From Prescottella agglutinans (GTDB taxonomy: Bacteria > Actinomycetota > Actinomycetes > Mycobacteriales > Mycobacteriaceae): DNA of 64,000 nucleotides. Numbering within the stretch: the stretch's first letter is position 1; every line of letters starts with the position of its first letter. Of the stretch, positions 1-10,104 are shown in pieces. Both the position numbers and the translations under genes were made by a program. A model generated the notes under the pieces. That model made no database searches. It saw only the letters and a list, made by a program, of their open reading frames with translations, and was not told the origin of the DNA. Location: contig NZ_RKLP01000014.1 of NCBI RefSeq assembly GCF_004011865.1, positions 78,448-142,447 on the forward strand, in the 5' to 3' direction.

Positions 1-2410
1 CACGGATGTCGGTGACGAGGCCGCGCAGGTCGTTGCCGGCGACACCGTCGGGTGCCTGCTCGGCGACGAGCAGCACCTCACCGATGCGGTGGGCCTTGTC
101 GACGAACGTGCCCGCGGACGCGAGCACCGCGGCCGCCTTGGTGGCCTCGAGTTCCTTCTCGGCCGCCTTCAGGCGCTCGACCAGCGCCTCGACACGGGCC
201 GGGACCTCCTCCGACGGCACCTTGAGCGACGACGCGACACCGGCGAGCAGGGCCCGCTCCTTCGCGAGGTAGCGGTACGAGTCGAGGCCGACGAAGGCCT
301 CGACGCGACGCACGCCGGAGCCGACGGACGACTCACCGAGCAGCGTGACCGGGCCGATCTGCGCCGACGTCTGCACGTGGGTGCCGCCGCACAGCTCCAT
401 CGAGAACGGTCCACCGATCTCGACGACCCGGACCTCGTCGCCGTAGTTCTCACCGAAGAGCGCCATCGCGCCCATCTGCTTCGCCTTGTCCAGATCGGTG
501 ACGAAGGTGTTCACCGTGTGGTTGGCGGCCACGGCCTCGTTGGTGACGACCTCGATCTCCTGCTTCTGCGATTCCGACAGCTGGCCCTGCCAGTTGAAGT
601 CGAAGCGCAGGTAGCCCGGCTTGTTGAGCGAGCCGGCCTGAACGGCATTGGGCCCCAGCACCTGTCGCAGCGCGGCGTGCACCATGTGGGTGCCCGAGTG
701 GCCCTGCGTCGCGCCCTTGCGCCATTCGGCGTCGACCTGCGCGAGGACGACGTCGCCCTCGGTGATCTGGCCCTCCTTGACGGTGACCTTGTGGACCCAC
801 ACCTTCTTGGCGATCTTCTGCACGTCGTTGACCTGCACGCGCAGGCCCGCGGCGGTGATCGTGCCGAGGTCGGCGATCTGGCCGCCGGCCTCCGCGTACA
901 GCGGGCTGCGGTCGAGGATGACCTCGACGTCCTCGCCCGCCTTCGCGGTGGGCACGCGGACACCGTTCGAGATGAGCGCCAGCACGTGCGCCTCGGACAC
1001 CAACTCGTTGAAGCCGGTGAACTCGGTGGGGCCGCGGTCGACGAACTCCTTGTAGACCGTCAGGTCGGCGTGGGCGTGCTTGCGTGCCTGCGCGTCGTCC
1101 TTGGCGCGCTTGCGCTGCTCGGCCATGAGCGAGCGGAAGCCGTCCTCGTCGACGCTCAGGCCGGCCTCGGCCGCCATCTCCAGGGTCAGGTCGATGGGGA
1201 AGCCGTAGGTGTCGTGCAGCACGAACGCCTCGTTGCCGCCGAAGACCTTCTTGCCGGCCGACTTCACCTGGTCGGCCTCCGCCTCGAACATCTTCGAGCC
1301 GGCCGCGATGGTGCGCAGGAACGCGGTCTCCTCGCCGACCGCGACGCCGACGATGCGGTCGAAGTCGGTGGCGAGCTCCGGGTACGACGGCGACATCGTG
1401 TCGCGCACGACGGTCACGAACTCGCGCATGCTGGGCTTCTCGGCGCCGAGCAGCTTCGCCGAGCGGATGATGCGGCGCAGCAGACGGCGCAGCACGTAGC
1501 CTCGGCCCTCGTTGCCCGGGTTGACGCCGTCGGCGATCAGCATGACCGCGGTGCGGGCGTGGTCGGCGATGACGCGGAACCGGACGTCGGCCTCCGGGTC
1601 GGTGCCGTAGGTGCGGCCGGAGAGCTCCTCGGCCTTGGTGATCACCGGGCGGACCAGGTCGGTCTCGTACACGTTGTCGACGCCCTGCAGCAGGAACGCG
1701 ACACGCTCGACGCCCATGCCGGTGTCGATGTTCTGCTTCGGCAGCGGGCCGAGGATCTCGAAGCTGTCCTTGCCGGTGCCCTCGCCGCGCTCGTTCTGCA
1801 TGAACACGAGGTTCCAGATCTCGAGGTAGCGGTCCTCGTCAGCCTCGGGGCCGCCCTCGGCGCCGTACTCGGGGCCGCGGTCGTAGTAGATCTCCGAGCA
1901 GGGCCCGCACGGGCCGGGAACGCCCATCGACCAGTAGTTGTCGGCCATGCCGCGGCGCTGGATGCGCTCGTCCGGGATGCCGGCCTCTTCCTTCCAGATG
2001 TCGCGGGCCGCGTCGTCGTCGAGGTAGACGGTGACCCACAGGCGCTCGGGATCGAAGCCGTAGCCGCCGTCCTCGACGCTGTTCGTCAGCAGCGCCCACG
2101 CGTGCTTGATCGCGCCGCGCTTGAAGTAGTCGCCGAAGCTGAAGTTGCCGGCCATCTGGAAGAACGTGTTGTGGCGGGTGGTCACGCCGACGTTCTCGAT
2201 GTCACCGGTGCGCACGCACTTCTGCACGCTGGTCGCGGTGTCGTACGACGGGGTCTGCTGGCCGAGGAAGAACGGCTTGAACTGCACCATGCCCGCGTTG
2301 ACGAACAGCAGGTTCGGATCGTCGAAGATCAGCGAGGCGCTGGGCACCTCGGTGTGGCCCGCCTTGACGAAATGGTCGAGGAAGCGCCTACGGATCTCGT
2401 GGGTCTGCAC
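1..2410 (-). CDS. alaS: alanyl-tRNA synthetase, C-terminal end off window
   Basis: This gene charges tRNA-Ala with alanine in the cytoplasm. From GTG at 2410 the reading frame gives about 803 residues of a family usually near 890 and runs off the left edge, so the last part of the C-terminal domain is missing here. The N-terminus ([19 protein letters not shown]) is typical of AlaRS. The class II catalytic core follows, with the stretch [19 protein letters not shown]. Later come the editing-domain zinc ligands in [13 protein letters not shown] and the CGGTH motif. No in-frame ATG lies near the start, and the GTG matches where the family begins. It is the last gene of a leftward run after rarA, with a gap of about 186 bp that probably holds its promoter. 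Confidence 0.97.
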   Translation of the reverse strand, partial: MQTHEIRRRFLDHFVKAGHTEVPSASLIFDDPNLLFVNAGMVQFKPFFLGQQTPSYDTATSVQKCVRTGDIENVGVTTRHNTFFQMAGNFSFGDYFKRGAIKHAWALLTNSVEDGGYGFDPERLWVTVYLDDDAARDIWKEEAGIPDERIQRRGMADNYWSMGVPGPCGPCSEIYYDRGPEYGAEGGPEADEDRYLEIWNLVFMQNERGEGTGKDSFEILGPLPKQNIDTGMGVERVAFLLQGVDNVYETDLVRPVITKAEELSGRTYGTDPEADVRFRVIADHARTAVMLIADGVNPGNEGRGYVLRRLLRRIIRSAKLLGAEKPSMREFVTVVRDTMSPSYPELATDFDRIVGVAVGEETAFLRTIAAGSKMFEAEADQVKSAGKKVFGGNEAFVLHDTYGFPIDLTLEMAAEAGLSVDEDGFRSLMAEQRKRAKDDAQARKHAHADLTVYKEFVDRGPTEFTGFNELVSEAHVLALISNGVRVPTAKAGEDVEVILDRSPLYAEAGGQIADLGTITAAGLRVQVNDVQKIAKKVWVHKVTVKEGQITEGDVVLAQVDAEWRKGATQGHSGTHMVHAALRQVLGPNAVQAGSLNKPGYLRFDFNWQGQLSESQKQEIEVVTNEAVAANHTVNTFVTDLDKAKQMGAMALFGENYGDEVRVVEIGGPFSMELCGGTHVQTSAQIGPVTLLGESSVGSGVRRVEAFVGLDSYRYLAKERALLAGVASSLKVPSEEVPARVEALVERLKAAEKELEATKAAAVLASAGTFVDKAHRIGEVLLVAEQAPDGVAGNDLRGLVTDIR

Positions 2411-2596
2411 CTGTGTTCGTCCTTCGCATGTCGCAGTGTTCAGCCGCCGATATCGCCTCCGAGGTGCGAATCAGCCATTGGCAAGCTTAACGCGCTCGCG
2501 CGAACCGATTATTCGGCGCATGTGACGCCTCGTCGCGGGCCTCGACGCTCGTGATCCGAATCACCGGGCGCGTTGTGACACGGATCTCAGAGCGGC

Positions 2597-4006
2597 TCAG
2601 CGTCCCCGCACGATCCTCCGCAGCTTCCCGACCCGCCCCGCGATCTCCCGTTCGGCCCCGTGCGTGGTCGGCTCGTAGTAGTCGACGCCGACGAGCTCGT
2701 CCGGTGGATACTGCTGCGGCAGGACGCCGTCCGGATGGTCGTGCGGGTACTTGTAGCCGACGGCGTTGCCCAGTTGCGCGGCGCCGGCGTAGTGGCCGTC
2801 ACGAAGGTGCGGTGGCACGAGGCCCGACTTGCCGGCGGCGACGTCGGCCATCGCGGCACCGAGTGCGGCGATGACGGCCCCCGATTTGGGTGCGGTCGCG
2901 AGGTGGATCGTGGCCTGCGCCAGCGCGAGCCGCGCCTCCGGCATGCCGATGAGCTGCACGGCCTGCGCGGCGGCGGTTGCGGTCTGCAGCGCCGTCGGGT
3001 CGGCCATGCCGATGTCCTCGCTGGCATGCACGACGAGACGACGGGCGATGAACCGGGGGTCCTCCCCCGCGGTGAGCATCCGCGCCAGGTAGTGCAGCGC
3101 GGCGTCGACGTCGGAGCCGCGGATGGATTTGATGAACGCGCTGATGACGTCGTAGTGCTGGTCGCCGTCGCGGTCGTACCGGACGGCGGCCTTGTCGACG
3201 CTGGACTCGACGGTCTCGAGATCGAGCAGCGCGGGACGCTCGTCGGTCCGGTCGAGGGCCGTCCCGGCGGCGGCCTCCAGCGCGGTGAGCGCGCGCCGGG
3301 CGTCACCCGCGGCGAGACGGACCAGGTGCTCGAGCGCGTCGTCGGCGATCTCGACGGACCCGCCCAGACCGCGCTCGTCGGCGCGTGCCCGCTCGATGAC
3401 GAGGCGGATGTCGTCCGATGTGAGGGACTGCAGTTGCAGCACCAGCGACCGCGACAGCAACGGCGAGACCACCGAGAACGACGGGTTCTCGGTGGTGGCC
3501 GCGACGAGCAGCACGATCCGGTTCTCGACCGCGGCGAGCAGCGCGTCCTGCTGGGTCTTGGAGAAGCGGTGCACCTCGTCGATGAACAGCACCGTCTGCT
3601 CGCCTTGGAGCAGCCGTCGCCGGGCCAGTTCGATGACGCCCCGCACCTCCTTGACGCCCGCCGAGAGCGCCGACAGCGCCTCGAACTTGCGCCCGGTGGC
3701 GCCGGAGATCAGGGAGGCGAGCGTCGTCTTGCCGGTCCCGGGCGGCCCGTAGAGCAGCACCGACGACGCGCCCGAGCCCTCGACGAGGCGTCGCAGCGGC
3801 GCGCCGGGCGCCAGCAGGTGCTGCTGGCCGACGACCTCGGACAGGGTCGCGGGCCGCATCCGGACGGCGAGCGGGGCACCGGGGTTCGGTCGCGAAACCC
3901 GCGGCGGAACCGACGTGAGCGGTTCCGGCTCCGACTCGGTGGCCGGAGCCTCGAACAGCCCCGCCGCGTCGCCGGCCGCGTCCGTCTCGCCGAAGAAATC
4001 AGTCAC
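2597..4006 (-). CDS. rarA: replication-associated recombination ATPase RarA (MgsA)
   Basis: A 469-residue AAA+ ATPase related to clamp-loader and RuvB-type motors. The family acts at stalled replication forks. After a disordered acidic N-terminus of about 45 residues, the Walker A motif GPPGTGKT is at about residues 87-94 and Walker B is in [11 protein letters not shown] sensor-like segment AATTENPSF follows. The C-terminal half carries the oligomerisation region with [12 protein letters not shown]. Length and domain order match the family. It ends upstream of alaS in the same direction, as in mycobacteria. The ATG start at 4006 precedes MTDFFG. Confidence 0.95.
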   Translation of the reverse strand: MTDFFGETDAAGDAAGLFEAPATESEPEPLTSVPPRVSRPNPGAPLAVRMRPATLSEVVGQQHLLAPGAPLRRLVEGSGASSVLLYGPPGTGKTTLASLISGATGRKFEALSALSAGVKEVRGVIELARRRLLQGEQTVLFIDEVHRFSKTQQDALLAAVENRIVLLVAATTENPSFSVVSPLLSRSLVLQLQSLTSDDIRLVIERARADERGLGGSVEIADDALEHLVRLAAGDARRALTALEAAAGTALDRTDERPALLDLETVESSVDKAAVRYDRDGDQHYDVISAFIKSIRGSDVDAALHYLARMLTAGEDPRFIARRLVVHASEDIGMADPTALQTATAAAQAVQLIGMPEARLALAQATIHLATAPKSGAVIAALGAAMADVAAGKSGLVPPHLRDGHYAGAAQLGNAVGYKYPHDHPDGVLPQQYPPDELVGVDYYEPTTHGAEREIAGRVGKLRRIVRGR

Positions 4007-4059
4007 ACCCCGACGCTACTAGCCGTCCCCGACGCGAACCCGGGCCGCTCGCGACCGGG

Positions 4060-4218
4060 TCAGCGGCCGAACAGCGACGCGAAGAAGCCCGGCTTGGCCG
4101 GCTGCTCGCACTTGCAGCGCTGGGTGGCGGGGACCGAGCGCATCACGTTGTCGACGTGCTGGCCACACCCTCCCCAGGTGGTCTTGGAACAGGTCTTGCA
4201 GGTGACGGGGTAGCACAC
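4060..4218 (-). CDS. small Cys-rich protein, possible metal-binding
   Basis: A 52-residue ORF starting at GTG 4218, too short for most gene finders. A GAGGAG ribosome-binding site lies about 6 bases upstream. The protein begins VCYPVTCKTC, continues with KTTWGGCGQHV, has a CKC motif at residues 35-37 and ends in a basic Phe-rich tail. The six cysteines (2, 7, 10, 18, 35, 37) and one His suggest a zinc- or copper-binding knuckle. I do not know a named function. The promoter just upstream contains a perfect CsoR-like dyad placed between -35 and -10, which hints at copper or thiol-stress control. It is transcribed divergently from nothing and sits between the PIG-L gene and rarA, all leftward. 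It does not resemble the mycobacterial metallothionein MymT in sequence. Confidence 0.75.
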   Translation of the reverse strand: MCYPVTCKTCSKTTWGGCGQHVDNVMRSVPATQRCKCEQPAKPGFFASLFGR

Positions 4219-4254
4219 GACGACTCTCCTCGGGAGCGGCTTACGGTTTCCCCA

Positions 4255-4282
4255 ACCATACCCCCTGGGGTATATGAGGCAA
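4255..4282 (-). promoter_or_regulatory. promoter with CsoR-like operator
   Basis: Reading leftward, TTGCCT (4282-4277) and TATGGT (4260-4255) are spaced 16 bases apart like -35 and -10 boxes. Between and overlapping them is a perfect inverted repeat ATACCCCCTGGGGTAT at 4258-4273, with 7-base arms. A C/G tract bordered by AT is the known shape of CsoR-family operators. It lies 37 bases upstream of the GTG of the small Cys-rich gene. No csoR gene is in the window, so the regulator is inferred only. Confidence 0.6.
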
Positions 4283-4314
4283 TGTGCTCGTCCCCACAGC
4301 GCGGAGCGTGCGGA

Positions 4315-4995
4315 TCAGCCGTTCGGCGCGTGGACCCGGATGCGGTCGACCGGGCCGGACAACCCGAGGCGCCGGACCAGGACCGGGTTGTCCGTCGCCT
4401 GGCTCTCGTGACACGCGATCGCCGCCAGTTGCACGCCTCGATCGACCTCGACGTCGACCACGCCGTCGCCGGCCAGGGCGCCGAAGCCCGCGTCGAACTC
4501 GGCGTTCAACGTGTCCACCACGTCCGGCGCGACACCCCACTCGAGCACATGCAGGCCCTCGGCGGCCGCGACCCGGAACGCGGCCGCCGTCGCCGCCCGG
4601 TGATCCGGATGACCGGTGACGCCGCCCGACTCGAACACCACGAGCGTCGACGCCGCACCCAACGTGTCGAGCACCACCGCGTCCAGCACCGCCGGATCCA
4701 CCTCGTGCAGTCCCCCGTCGGGGAAATCGCGCAGTTCAACGCCGCCGACACCCAGGCGCCGCGCCGCCGCGGCCAGTTCGGCGCGGCGCACCTCAGCGAG
4801 GTCGACGCCCGCGCCGAGAGTGCTGGCCTCGCCGCGCGTCAGGCACAGCACCCGGACATCGGCACCGGATGCGGCGAGCGCTGCGAGCACCGCCCCGAGA
4901 CCGAAACTCTCGTCGTCGGGATGTGCCACCACCGCGAGCGCCGGGCCCCGCGATGCCACGTCCCGCAGCACGGACCCTTCGGAGTTTCCGCCCAC
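4315..4995 (-). CDS. PIG-L family deacetylase
   Basis: A zinc-dependent N-acetyl-sugar deacetylase of the LmbE/PIG-L superfamily. The superfamily includes MshB (mycothiol synthesis) and Mca. The metal motif AHPDDE appears near the N-terminus, and the later GHPDHRAA supplies another metal ligand. The chosen start is GTG 4995, preceded by an AAGGGG ribosome site and giving about 226 residues; the frame stays open to GTG 5079 but lacks a ribosome site there. It faces a TetR gene across two tandem palindromes and is probably controlled by that regulator. Its substrate is not evident; it may act on a sugar or mycothiol conjugate. Confidence 0.85.
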   Translation of the reverse strand: MGGNSEGSVLRDVASRGPALAVVAHPDDESFGLGAVLAALAASGADVRVLCLTRGEASTLGAGVDLAEVRRAELAAAARRLGVGGVELRDFPDGGLHEVDPAVLDAVVLDTLGAASTLVVFESGGVTGHPDHRAATAAAFRVAAAEGLHVLEWGVAPDVVDTLNAEFDAGFGALAGDGVVDVEVDRGVQLAAIACHESQATDNPVLVRRLGLSGPVDRIRVHAPNG

Positions 4996-5086
4996 ACCGA
5001 CCACCCCTTCTCTGCGTTCCCTCCAGTTTCCCGGACCCGCGAGGCCACCGGCGATGATCTCCCGAAAACCGCTGGCCACCAGCAGG

Positions 5087-5133
5087 CCTTACACCGTATA
5101 GTGAGTGTGGGCCGAGGACCTTACGGCGTAAGG
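5087..5133. promoter_or_regulatory. tandem TetR-type operators
   Basis: The perfect palindrome CCTTACGGCGTAAGG (5119-5133) has 7-base arms around one central base. A degenerate copy, CCTTACACCGTATAG, lies at 5087-5101, 32 bp away. The pair sits between the PIG-L gene (leftward) and the TetR gene (rightward, ATG 5140), so one repressor could control both. The nearer box almost touches the ribosome-binding site of the TetR gene, which fits autorepression. Confidence 0.55.
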
Positions 5134-5139
5134 AGCAGG

Positions 5140-5913
5140 ATGGGATCCACCTCTGGACTCGACGACGCCGCCCGCACCATGGCGCGACTGTGGGCGTCGC
5201 CGCCGCTGCGCGACGACCCCGACGACGGGGCGAGCTTGACACTCGAGGCGATCGTGGATGCCGCCACCGCCCTGGCGGACGAGACCGGCACCGCGGCCGT
5301 TCCGCTGCGCGCCGTCGGTGAACGCCTCGGTTGCACGGCCATGGCGCTCTACACGTACGTCGACGGCAAGGATGAACTGCTCGACGTCATGTACGACCGC
5401 GCACACGCGGGCTTCACCGCGGCGGCGCCGACGACGGTGACCGCGTGGACGGAACGGTTACTCGACCTCTACGTCGCGCATCCGTGGATGCTGGACCTCA
5501 CGCACACGCGCCCGGCGCTGGGACCGCACCAGCAGGAGGTCTTCGAATCACTGCTGGCCACGCTGCTGCCCACCGGGATCGCCCACCGCGAGGTGGCGGC
5601 GATCGCATCGTCCGCGTTCTCGCTCACGGCCGCAGCGGCCCGGACCATCGTCGACGCCCGCCGGATCCTCGACGAGACGAACGACGACGCCGGGCAGCGA
5701 TGGGCCGAACGCATGGACGCCCTGGCCGCCGCGGCACCGGACTTCGCCGTCCGCTTCCCGCTCTCCACAGCGCTGATGGATTCCGGCGACCGCCGGGACC
5801 CGGACGTGGCGGGTCCCGACGACCTTCCGATCATGGAGCACGCCGCGCGGCAGAACCTGCGGACCTCCGTCGAACTGCTGCTCGCCGGCGCCGAACGGCG
5901 GCGGCGCGACTGA
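5140..5913 (+). CDS. TetR family regulator, TetR-class C-terminal domain
   Basis: A 257-residue one-component repressor. After about 30 residues of acidic leader, the helix-turn-helix lies at roughly residues 45-80, with the segment LGCTAMALYTYVDGKDELL. This matches the TetR(C)-type subgroup, where HTH helix 3 reads like TAMALYRYV. The C-terminal half is all helical, as in tetracycline-repressor-like ligand domains. The ATG at 5140 follows an AGGAGCAGG ribosome site. Its own promoter carries two palindromes, so autoregulation is likely, as is control of the divergent deacetylase gene. The ligand is unknown. Confidence 0.88.
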   Translation: MGSTSGLDDAARTMARLWASPPLRDDPDDGASLTLEAIVDAATALADETGTAAVPLRAVGERLGCTAMALYTYVDGKDELLDVMYDRAHAGFTAAAPTTVTAWTERLLDLYVAHPWMLDLTHTRPALGPHQQEVFESLLATLLPTGIAHREVAAIASSAFSLTAAAARTIVDARRILDETNDDAGQRWAERMDALAAAAPDFAVRFPLSTALMDSGDRRDPDVAGPDDLPIMEHAARQNLRTSVELLLAGAERRRRD

Positions 5914-5920
5914 GTACTCG

Positions 5921-7093
5921 CTACTGGATGCGTTCGCGCAGGCGAGCGACCACGAGCGAGGCGTGCCCGGCGATGACGTCGTGCCCGGACTGCTCGGCGA
6001 ACGTCGCCAGGCTCTCCCAGCGTGCGATCAGGGCGTCGGCGCGCGGCGCCGACAACTGGTGCCCGCGGACCGCCGCGATCCGGGTGTAGTCCTCCGGCAG
6101 GAACAGGAACGTGCTGAGCCAGACCCACGCGAGCTGGGCGTCGAGGACGCGCTCGGTGAGAAGGTCGTCGTCGGCGAGGGCCGGCCACATCCCGACGACC
6201 TCGGCGCGCCACGCCTCGGTCATGGCGCGGGCGCGCTCGTACGACAGGTCGATGCTGCACAGGCACGCCGGGAACGACACCAGCGCGTAGGCGAGGTCCA
6301 GGGTGGCGTCGCGGAAACCGCCCCACTCGTAGTCGAGGAACCGGACGCCCTCGTCGTTGACGATGATGTTGTCCGGGCACAGATCCGACGGGCTGAACGC
6401 CCGGAACCGGCCACCGCCGAACAGCTTTCCGGCCCGTGCCGCGATGTCGAGGACGTCCGGGGAGACGTCGATGCCGAGATGCTCGGCGAGCAGGCCCGGA
6501 ACGGTCTCGAGCGATGCTGTCGCCTGCTCGGCGACCACGTCGCCGCAGTGTGCGACCTCGGCCCGGCGCAGCAGGGCGGTGAAGTCCTCCTCGCGGCCGA
6601 CGGTCGCGGCGTGCATGCGACCGAGCGCCTGCGCCATCGCCATCAACGAGTTGGTGACGGTGTCGGGATCCGCGTTCTTGAGCAGCGACGCGAACGGGGT
6701 CGAATCGCCGAGGTCTCCGAGCACGAGCAGGCGCGCCTCGAAGTCGTACGCCAGCAACTCCGCCCCGGGACGGCTCTCGGTGGCCAGCGCGGTGGCGAAC
6801 TGGTACGAGACCGCTTCGCGGAGGAAGGCGACGTCGACCGTCGCGTGGTCCGGAACGTCGAAGTCGATTCGGGTGCCGGCCTTCGGCGATGTGTCGCGGA
6901 CCTGCTTGACCACCAGGGTCCGGGGCAGTGAGAACGGGTTCTCCGCGACGCGAACGCGGAGCACGATGGTACGGCCGCTTCCCCCGAGGTCGACTGGGTC
7001 GACAAGTCGGACCGGCGCGCCGGCCCGACGGGTGAGCAACTTCTCTGCTGCGGCAACGACCTCTGAGAGGGGTTCCGCCAATATTGCGGTCAT
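5921..7093 (-). CDS. aminoglycoside-phosphotransferase-fold kinase-like protein
   Basis: A 390-residue protein of the APH/choline-kinase superfamily. An ATP-lobe beta-strand region with LVVKQV sits near residue 62. The catalytic loop reads SPSDLCPDNIIV where the family usually has HGDLHPGN, so the Brenner His is replaced while Asp and Asn remain. The downstream FLDYEWGGFRD supplies the magnesium Asp. The substrate cannot be told from sequence; a drug-resistance role is unproven. The stop lies 7 bp beyond the convergent TetR gene end. Confidence 0.8.
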   Translation of the reverse strand: MTAILAEPLSEVVAAAEKLLTRRAGAPVRLVDPVDLGGSGRTIVLRVRVAENPFSLPRTLVVKQVRDTSPKAGTRIDFDVPDHATVDVAFLREAVSYQFATALATESRPGAELLAYDFEARLLVLGDLGDSTPFASLLKNADPDTVTNSLMAMAQALGRMHAATVGREEDFTALLRRAEVAHCGDVVAEQATASLETVPGLLAEHLGIDVSPDVLDIAARAGKLFGGGRFRAFSPSDLCPDNIIVNDEGVRFLDYEWGGFRDATLDLAYALVSFPACLCSIDLSYERARAMTEAWRAEVVGMWPALADDDLLTERVLDAQLAWVWLSTFLFLPEDYTRIAAVRGHQLSAPRADALIARWESLATFAEQSGHDVIAGHASLVVARLRERIQ

Positions 7094-7141
7094 CGGTCAC
7101 CAACCTACCTGTACAAGACCGTCCGGACCGGGCAATCGGGA

Positions 7142-8107
7142 TCAGCGGCGCGGGAGGAAGCCCGCTGACCTCGGCAAACCCTGTGTTGCAGCTCGGTCAC
7201 GGACCTTGTCCTTGCGCTGCAGCATCAGGACCACCACCGCGGCGATCACGATGCCGGTGAGATTGACGCCGAGTTGTCCCGCGGACATGAGCGCCACCCG
7301 CCACTCCCCGACGGTCGCGGCCACCGCCACGAATCCCGCCGCCGGCACGGTCGTGACCGAGATGAACACGCCCACGAGGGCCGCCGACTTCGCGGACACG
7401 AGCGCGAGCATGCCGGCCGCGCCCGCCAGCAGCGCGACGACGAACGAGGACGGGCCGACCTGATAGATGAAGTCGACCTGATGGAGGTCCTCGATCCGCT
7501 CCAGGTTCACCCATCCGACCAGTTCGGCGAACAGCGTCGCGAGCACCGTGACGACGATCGCGAAGGGGAACCCGACCACCAGCGCGACCAGGGAACGCCG
7601 GGCGAGACCGAACTTCCGACGGGTCAGGGCGACGGCGAGCGCGGCCAGCGGGCCGAACTCGGGTCCGACGACCATCGCCCCCACGACCGTGACGGGTGAA
7701 TCGGTGACGATGCCGACCGCCGCCAGCAGGCATGCGATCGTCAGGAACGCCAGGAACGTGACGTTCAGCGTGGATTCCTCCCGCGTGCGGGAGATCAGTT
7801 CCTCCCACACGACGGCGTCGCTCGGATCGCCGGGGGCCGCCCGCTCGGCCGCCCGGGCCGACTCCGACAGCACCGTCTCGATCGGCACGAGCGTGATCGC
7901 GCCCGTCCGTTCGATACCGAGGTCGTGCAACTGGGCCAGGACCTCGTTGGCGGACTCCCGGGCGACGTCGGCCTGGACGACGTCGCCGTCGGGCTCGACG
8001 GCGGAGCCCCGCGCCACGGTGATGTGCGTGGCGCCGGGCTCCTCCTCGAGCAGTGCGAGCACCTCGTCGGTGCAGTCCGCCGGACAGATCACGCGCAGAT
8101 GCAGCAC
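7142..8107 (-). CDS. DUF389 family integral membrane protein
   Basis: A 321-residue protein with an N-terminal soluble part of about 120 residues (VLHLRVICPADCTDEVLALL) and then six or so hydrophobic segments. These include a long run with VTVVGAMVVGPEFGPLAALA, the signature of the DUF389 membrane family. The function of the family is not established. Start GTG 8107 was chosen because the conserved N-terminus begins there; the frame is open further upstream but only as antisense-like sequence within aspS. It lies downstream of aspS with a 50 bp gap, in the same direction. Confidence 0.85.
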   Translation of the reverse strand: MLHLRVICPADCTDEVLALLEEEPGATHITVARGSAVEPDGDVVQADVARESANEVLAQLHDLGIERTGAITLVPIETVLSESARAAERAAPGDPSDAVVWEELISRTREESTLNVTFLAFLTIACLLAAVGIVTDSPVTVVGAMVVGPEFGPLAALAVALTRRKFGLARRSLVALVVGFPFAIVVTVLATLFAELVGWVNLERIEDLHQVDFIYQVGPSSFVVALLAGAAGMLALVSAKSAALVGVFISVTTVPAAGFVAVAATVGEWRVALMSAGQLGVNLTGIVIAAVVVLMLQRKDKVRDRAATQGLPRSAGFLPRR

Positions 8108-8157
8108 GTGCGCTCCCCCCGTTCTGTGCGGTCTCCCCGGCCGCGTCCGACCCGGTC

Positions 8158-9936
8158 CTACTCGGACAGGGCGGCCGGCTCCGGCTTGACGTCGATGCCC
8201 GACTCCTTGCGCTGCAGCTCCGTGATCGGCGCGGGAGCGTCGGTGAGCGGATCGACGCCACCACCGGACTTCGGGAACGCGATGACCTCGCGGATCGAGT
8301 CGAGACCCGCGAGCAGCGCGGTGATGCGGTCCCAGCCGAACGCGATGCCGCCGTGCGGCGGTGCGCCGAACGCGAAGGCGTCGAGCAGGAAGCCGAACTT
8401 CTCCTCGGCCTCCTCGTGGGAGATGCCCATCACCTTGAAGACGCGTTCCTGGATGTCCTTGCGGTGGATACGGATGCTGCCGCCGCCGATCTCGTTGCCG
8501 TTGCAGACGATGTCGTAGGCGTAGGCGAGCGCCGCACCCGGATCGGTGTCGAACGTGTCGATCGACTCCGGCTTGGGCGAGGTGAACGCGTGGTGCACCG
8601 CGGTCCACGCGCTGTACCCGAGGGCGACGTCACCGCTCGCGGTGGCATCGGCGGTGGGCTCGAACAGCGGCGCGTCGACGATCCAGACGAACTCCCACGC
8701 GTCGGGGTCGATGAGGTTCTGCTTGCGGGCGATCTCGCCGCGCGCGGCACCGAGCAGGGCACGCATCGGCTTGGTGGCGCCGGCGGCGAAGAAGATGCAG
8801 TCGCCGGGCTTCGCGCCGACGTGCGCGGCCAGGCCGTCACGCTCGGCGTCGGTGAGGTTCTTCGCGACGGGGCCGCCGAGGGTGCCGTCCTCGCCCACGA
8901 GGACGTAGGCGAGGCCCTTCGCGCCGCGCTGCTTGGCCCATTCCTGCCACGCGTCGAGCTGCTTACGGGGCTGGCTTGCGCCGCCCGGCATCACGACGGC
9001 GCCGACGTACTCGGCCTGGAACACGCGGAACGTGGTGTCCTTGAAGAAGTCCATGCACTCGACGAGCTCGATGCCGAAGCGCAGGTCGGGCTTGTCGGAG
9101 CCGTACCGGCGCATCGCCTCGGCATACGTCATGCGCGGGATCGGGGTAGTGATCTCGTGACCGATGAGCTTCCACACCGCGTGCAGGATCTCCTCGGCCA
9201 GCAGGATCACGTCCTCCTGGTTCACGAAGCTCATCTCGATGTCGAGCTGGGTGAACTCGGGCTGGCGGTCGGCGCGGAAGTCCTCGTCGCGGTAGCAGCG
9301 GGCGATCTGGTAGTACCGCTCGATGCCGCCGACCATGAGGAGCTGCTTGAACAGCTGCGGGCTCTGCGGCAGCGCGTAGAAGCTGCCCGGCTGCAGACGC
9401 GCGGGAACCAGGAAGTCGCGGGCGCCCTCGGGGGTGGACCGGGTGAGGGTCGGGGTCTCGACCTCGACGAACTCGTGGTGCGCGAGCACGGAGCGGGCCG
9501 CGGCGTTGACCTTGGACCGCAGCCGGATCGCGTGACCGGGAACCTCGCGACGCAGGTCCAGGTAGCGGTACTTGAGGCGGGCCTCCTCACCGACCTGGTC
9601 GTCGAGCTGGAACGGCAACGGGGCGCTCTCGTTGAGCACCTCGAGTTCCACGGCGTTGACCTCGATGGCGCCGGTCGGGATCTCGAAGTTCTGGTTGCCC
9701 TCCGGGCGAACCTCGACCACACCGGTGACCTTGACGCAGTACTCGGCGCGCAGTCGGTGCGCCTGCTCGAGCACGTCGCCTGCGCGGAACACGACCTGGG
9801 AGACGCCGGACGCATCGCGGAGGTCGATGAAGATCACCCCGCCGTGATCGCGCCGCCGAGCCACCCAACCGGTGAGGGTGACGGTCTGCTCAGCGTGCTC
9901 GGGTCGTAGCGAGCCGGCCAGGTGGGTGCGCAGCAC
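8158..9936 (-). CDS. aspS: aspartyl-tRNA synthetase (probably Asp/Asn non-discriminating)
   Basis: A 592-residue class II synthetase. The N-terminal OB anticodon-binding domain contains [19 protein letters not shown]. The catalytic core carries [12 protein letters not shown] and the class II motif 2 [18 protein letters not shown]. The GAD insertion is present, and motif 3 is in GIAFGWDRI. This is the bacterial-type long AspRS; in actinobacteria this form often works with GatCAB, but whether it is non-discriminating is inference. GTG 9936 is preceded by AAAGGAA. Its leader carries repeated CTTCCAGCACGG sequences. Confidence 0.97.
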   Translation of the reverse strand: MLRTHLAGSLRPEHAEQTVTLTGWVARRRDHGGVIFIDLRDASGVSQVVFRAGDVLEQAHRLRAEYCVKVTGVVEVRPEGNQNFEIPTGAIEVNAVELEVLNESAPLPFQLDDQVGEEARLKYRYLDLRREVPGHAIRLRSKVNAAARSVLAHHEFVEVETPTLTRSTPEGARDFLVPARLQPGSFYALPQSPQLFKQLLMVGGIERYYQIARCYRDEDFRADRQPEFTQLDIEMSFVNQEDVILLAEEILHAVWKLIGHEITTPIPRMTYAEAMRRYGSDKPDLRFGIELVECMDFFKDTTFRVFQAEYVGAVVMPGGASQPRKQLDAWQEWAKQRGAKGLAYVLVGEDGTLGGPVAKNLTDAERDGLAAHVGAKPGDCIFFAAGATKPMRALLGAARGEIARKQNLIDPDAWEFVWIVDAPLFEPTADATASGDVALGYSAWTAVHHAFTSPKPESIDTFDTDPGAALAYAYDIVCNGNEIGGGSIRIHRKDIQERVFKVMGISHEEAEEKFGFLLDAFAFGAPPHGGIAFGWDRITALLAGLDSIREVIAFPKSGGGVDPLTDAPAPITELQRKESGIDVKPEPAALSE

Positions 9937-9953
9937 GGGATTCCTTTCACAAA

Positions 9954-10058
9954 CTTCCAGCACGGATGTCGATGCGTGCTTCCAGCACGGTGTTCTGTCT
10001 GGTGCGATCCTACGGACGCACCGCGTGTTATCGGAAACGCATCCCGGATTGCTGGAAG
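9954..10058. repeat. short repeats in the aspS leader
   Basis: CTTCCAGCACGG occurs at 9954-9965 and again at 9979-9990, 25 bp apart. The inverted form GCTGGAAG is at 10051-10058. One copy forms a small GTGCT/AGCAC hairpin (9976-9988) in the leftward transcript. The role is unknown; it may be a regulatory protein site or a local duplication. Confidence 0.4.
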
Positions 10059-10104
10059 GGTGTAACGACCAGCACACGCAGTTTCGGGCAAGGGAGCGAT
10101 CGCG

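Noticed and set aside
89..2554. 821-residue rightward ORF
   Set aside because: It is an antisense shadow of alaS; the other strand has clear AlaRS motifs and this one has none.
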